Assembly (NCBI GenBank): GCA_030150965.1
Contig: JASLEW010000821.1
Span: 1-8,708 of the forward strand
Direction: 5' to 3'
Source of the DNA: Thermoanaerobaculia bacterium
GTDB taxonomy: Bacteria > Acidobacteriota > Thermoanaerobaculia > Multivoradales > UBA5704
Length of the DNA stretch: 8,708 nt
The notes beneath the pieces are model-generated. The model worked only from the letters and a program-made list of their open reading frames with translations. It was not told the DNA's origin and made no database searches. Numbering within the stretch: position 1 is the stretch's first letter; the number at the start of each line of letters is the position of its first letter. This document shows, one piece after another, positions 7,554 to 8,708 of this stretch. The position numbers and the translations under genes were made by a program.

Positions 7554-7559
7554 ATTGTA
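7554..7559 (-). promoter_or_regulatory. Probable -10 box of ettA
   Basis: The minus strand reads TACAAT, one mismatch from TATAAT, in an unusually AT-rich short stretch (7551-7560). It would give a leader of about 47 nt to the ettA ATG. No good -35 hexamer is seen at the normal spacing. Confidence 0.38.
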
Positions 7560-7600
7560 AGTGGAGAGCGGAGGCTCAGCCTGCCGCGAGGGCGGCGGCG

Positions 7601-7831
7601 CTAACCGCAGCCGAGCGCCCGCGCGCGCTTGCCGAGCTGCGCCAGGAAAGGCTCCAGGTCGTCGGTGTCCGGCAGGGTGATGGCCAGCCGGCCGGCGGCG
7701 GTGCGCTCCACCCGGCCCTCGCCTTCCAGCACCAGCGCCACCTGCACCGCCTCGCGGCTGAGCGGCAGCTCGTCGGTGACCGCGAAGACCCGGTTCATGA
7801 TCTGCTGGTCGAGGACGCGCATGGGCGCCAT
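7601..7831 (-). CDS. Small conserved-looking protein of unknown function
   Basis: A 76-residue frame (73 if it starts at the ATG at 7822, MRVLDQQIMNRVF). It reads as a small soluble protein: an N-terminal helix, a segment LSREAVQVALVLEGEGRVERT that resembles a winged-helix-like helix then strand, a short strand GRLAITLP, and a C-terminal helix ending in LGCG. No signal peptide or membrane segment. I do not recognise the family. Neither ATG has a Shine-Dalgarno; a TAACAT box at 7830-7835 would place the transcript start near 7822, so a leaderless start there is possible. It is divergent from srkA and upstream of ettA, 101 bases away. The protein-like composition and its clean fit in the gap favour a real gene, but the evidence is modest. 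Confidence 0.6.
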   Translation of the reverse strand: MAPMRVLDQQIMNRVFAVTDELPLSREAVQVALVLEGEGRVERTAAGRLAITLPDTDDLEPFLAQLGKRARALGCG

Positions 7832-7839
7832 GTTACATT
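7830..7839. promoter_or_regulatory. Shared palindromic -10 region of divergent genes
   Basis: The core ATGTTACAT (7830-7838) is a palindrome about a central T in otherwise GC-rich DNA. Rightward it reads TGTTACATT, an extended -10 (TGnTAnnnT form) whose start site would be the first base of the srkA GTG. Leftward it gives TAACAT, with a start near the ATG at 7822. No good -35 is seen for either. Both genes lack Shine-Dalgarno sequences, which agrees with leaderless transcripts. Confidence 0.42.
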
Positions 7840-7845
7840 GGGCGG

Positions 7846-8700
7846 GTGGCCGCCGAGACCCCCACCGACCTCTTCCTCTCGCTGACCCCCGACAAGGTGC
7901 TGGCGGCGGTCGAGCGCGCCGGCCTGCGCTGCAACTCCGTCTGCTACCCCCTCAACTCGTTCGAGAACCGGGTCTACGAGGTCGAGCTGGCCGACCGCTC
8001 CAGGATCGTCGCCAAGTTCTACCGGCCCGAGCGCTGGACCGAGGCGCAGATCCTCGAGGAGCACCAGTTCCTGCGCGACCTGGCCGAGGACGAGGTGCCG
8101 GTCTGCAACGTCCGGCCCTTCCCGGACGGCAGCACGCTGCAGCGCATCGACCACATCCACTACGCCCTCTCCGACCGCCGCGGCGGCCGGGCACCGGACG
8201 AGCTGAACGCGCCGCTCGCCCGCCGCCTCGGCATGCTGGCCGGCCGGCTGCACGCGACCGGCGCCCGGCGCCCGGCGGCGCACCGCCTGCGGCTGACCGC
8301 CGCCGCCTTCGTGCGCGACGACGTGGCGTGGCTGGACGCCCATGCCGTGCTGCCGCGCCACCTTCGCCGCCGCTATCTCGATGCCGCGGAGGCGATCGCC
8401 GCCGAGCTCGACGGCGCGCTCGGCGCGCTCGCGCCCGGCCAGCTGCACCGCCTTCACGGCGACCTTCACCTGGGCAACGTCCTGCTGCGCGACGGCGAGC
8501 TCCGGGTGCTCGATTTCGACGACATGGTGGTCGGCCCGGCGGTGCAGGACCTCTGGCTGGCGCTCCCCGGCAGGGATGCCGCGGCGCTCGCGTTGCGCGA
8601 CGAGCTGCTCGCCGGCTACGAGCAGTTCCGCCTGTTCGATCGCTCCACCCTGCGGCTGATCGAGCCGCTGCGCGCGCTGCGCGTCGTCCACGCGGCATAG
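7846..8700 (+). CDS. srkA: Stress response kinase A (YihE/RdoA family), short C-terminus
   Basis: Cytoplasmic aminoglycoside-phosphotransferase-fold protein kinase; SrkA in E. coli protects stressed cells from programmed death. Family blocks are clear: LNSFENRVYEVEL (36-48), VAKFYRPERWTEAQILEEHQF (55-75, with Lys57), catalytic loop LHGDLHLGNVLLRDG (203-217, Asp206, Asn211), metal-binding LDFDD (222-226), GPAVQDLW (230-237) and LIEPLRALRVVH (271-282). The frame starts at GTG 7846 without a Shine-Dalgarno, but the N-terminus aligns with the family. It ends at a TAG (8698-8700) after 284 residues; E. coli SrkA has about 328 and continues from this point with a Tyr/Trp/Arg-rich helix. The codon after the TAG is Trp, which family members have near this position. 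So the protein is either naturally short or truncated at its last 40 or so residues; the window ends too soon to tell. The catalytic core is complete. Confidence 0.92.
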   Translation: MAAETPTDLFLSLTPDKVLAAVERAGLRCNSVCYPLNSFENRVYEVELADRSRIVAKFYRPERWTEAQILEEHQFLRDLAEDEVPVCNVRPFPDGSTLQRIDHIHYALSDRRGGRAPDELNAPLARRLGMLAGRLHATGARRPAAHRLRLTAAAFVRDDVAWLDAHAVLPRHLRRRYLDAAEAIAAELDGALGALAPGQLHRLHGDLHLGNVLLRDGELRVLDFDDMVVGPAVQDLWLALPGRDAAALALRDELLAGYEQFRLFDRSTLRLIEPLRALRVVHAA

Positions 8701-8708
8701 TGGACGAC

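Noticed and set aside
7795..8691. A 298-codon antisense frame under srkA
   Set aside because: No recognisable domain, and the plus strand has clear SrkA catalytic blocks.

Overview
This is a GC-rich window (roughly 70% G+C by eye) from a bacterium that looks diderm: it carries EttA- and SrkA-type genes of the Gram-negative style and two promoters of the sigma-54 type. It also carries a class D-like sortase with two LPRTA-tailed substrate proteins, machinery better known from Gram-positive bacteria. Acidobacteriota or another GC-rich diderm phylum with sortases would fit, but no rRNA or marker gene is present, so the assignment is inference.

Layout from left to right. At 1-127 (minus) is the first 42 codons of a gene for an exported or membrane protein, cut by the window edge. 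A divergent intergenic region follows. At 385-2955 (plus) is a large orphan sensor histidine kinase with about eight N-terminal membrane helices, a Cache-like sensor bracketed by two more helices, then HAMP, HisKA and HATPase domains. It converges on a minus-strand cluster: sortase (3010-3843), a Thr/Gly-rich LPRTA protein (4006-4953), a smaller Ser/Asn/Thr-rich LPRTA protein (5268-5714), then the translation factor EttA (5814-7499) and a 73-76 residue unknown (7601-7831). Divergent from the last is SrkA (7846-8700, plus), which stops short of the usual family C-terminus at the window end.

The most interesting unit is 3010-5803. The two substrates have nearly the same signal peptide and the same 33-residue sorting tail (LPRTASD + hydrophobic helix + basic end), but unrelated low-complexity middles that lack Lys, Arg and Cys. 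Each is preceded by a sequence matching the -24/-12 consensus of sigma-54 promoters (TGGCACCGGGGTTGCA and TGGCATCGCGGTTGCA), and both leaders share a short element, GTTCGSCGATG, 33-38 nt before the start codon. Each gene is followed 50-57 nt after its stop by a perfect 12-13 bp GC-rich hairpin. The picture is a sortase with a small, separately transcribed, activator-dependent set of surface substrates. It resembles the RpoN-controlled PEP-CTERM/exosortase systems in logic but uses a true Cys-His-Arg sortase. Whether the nearby orphan kinase controls it is open.

EttA, the small unknown and SrkA look like ordinary chromosomal genes. No RNA genes, CRISPR arrays, insertion sequences or other mobile elements were seen.
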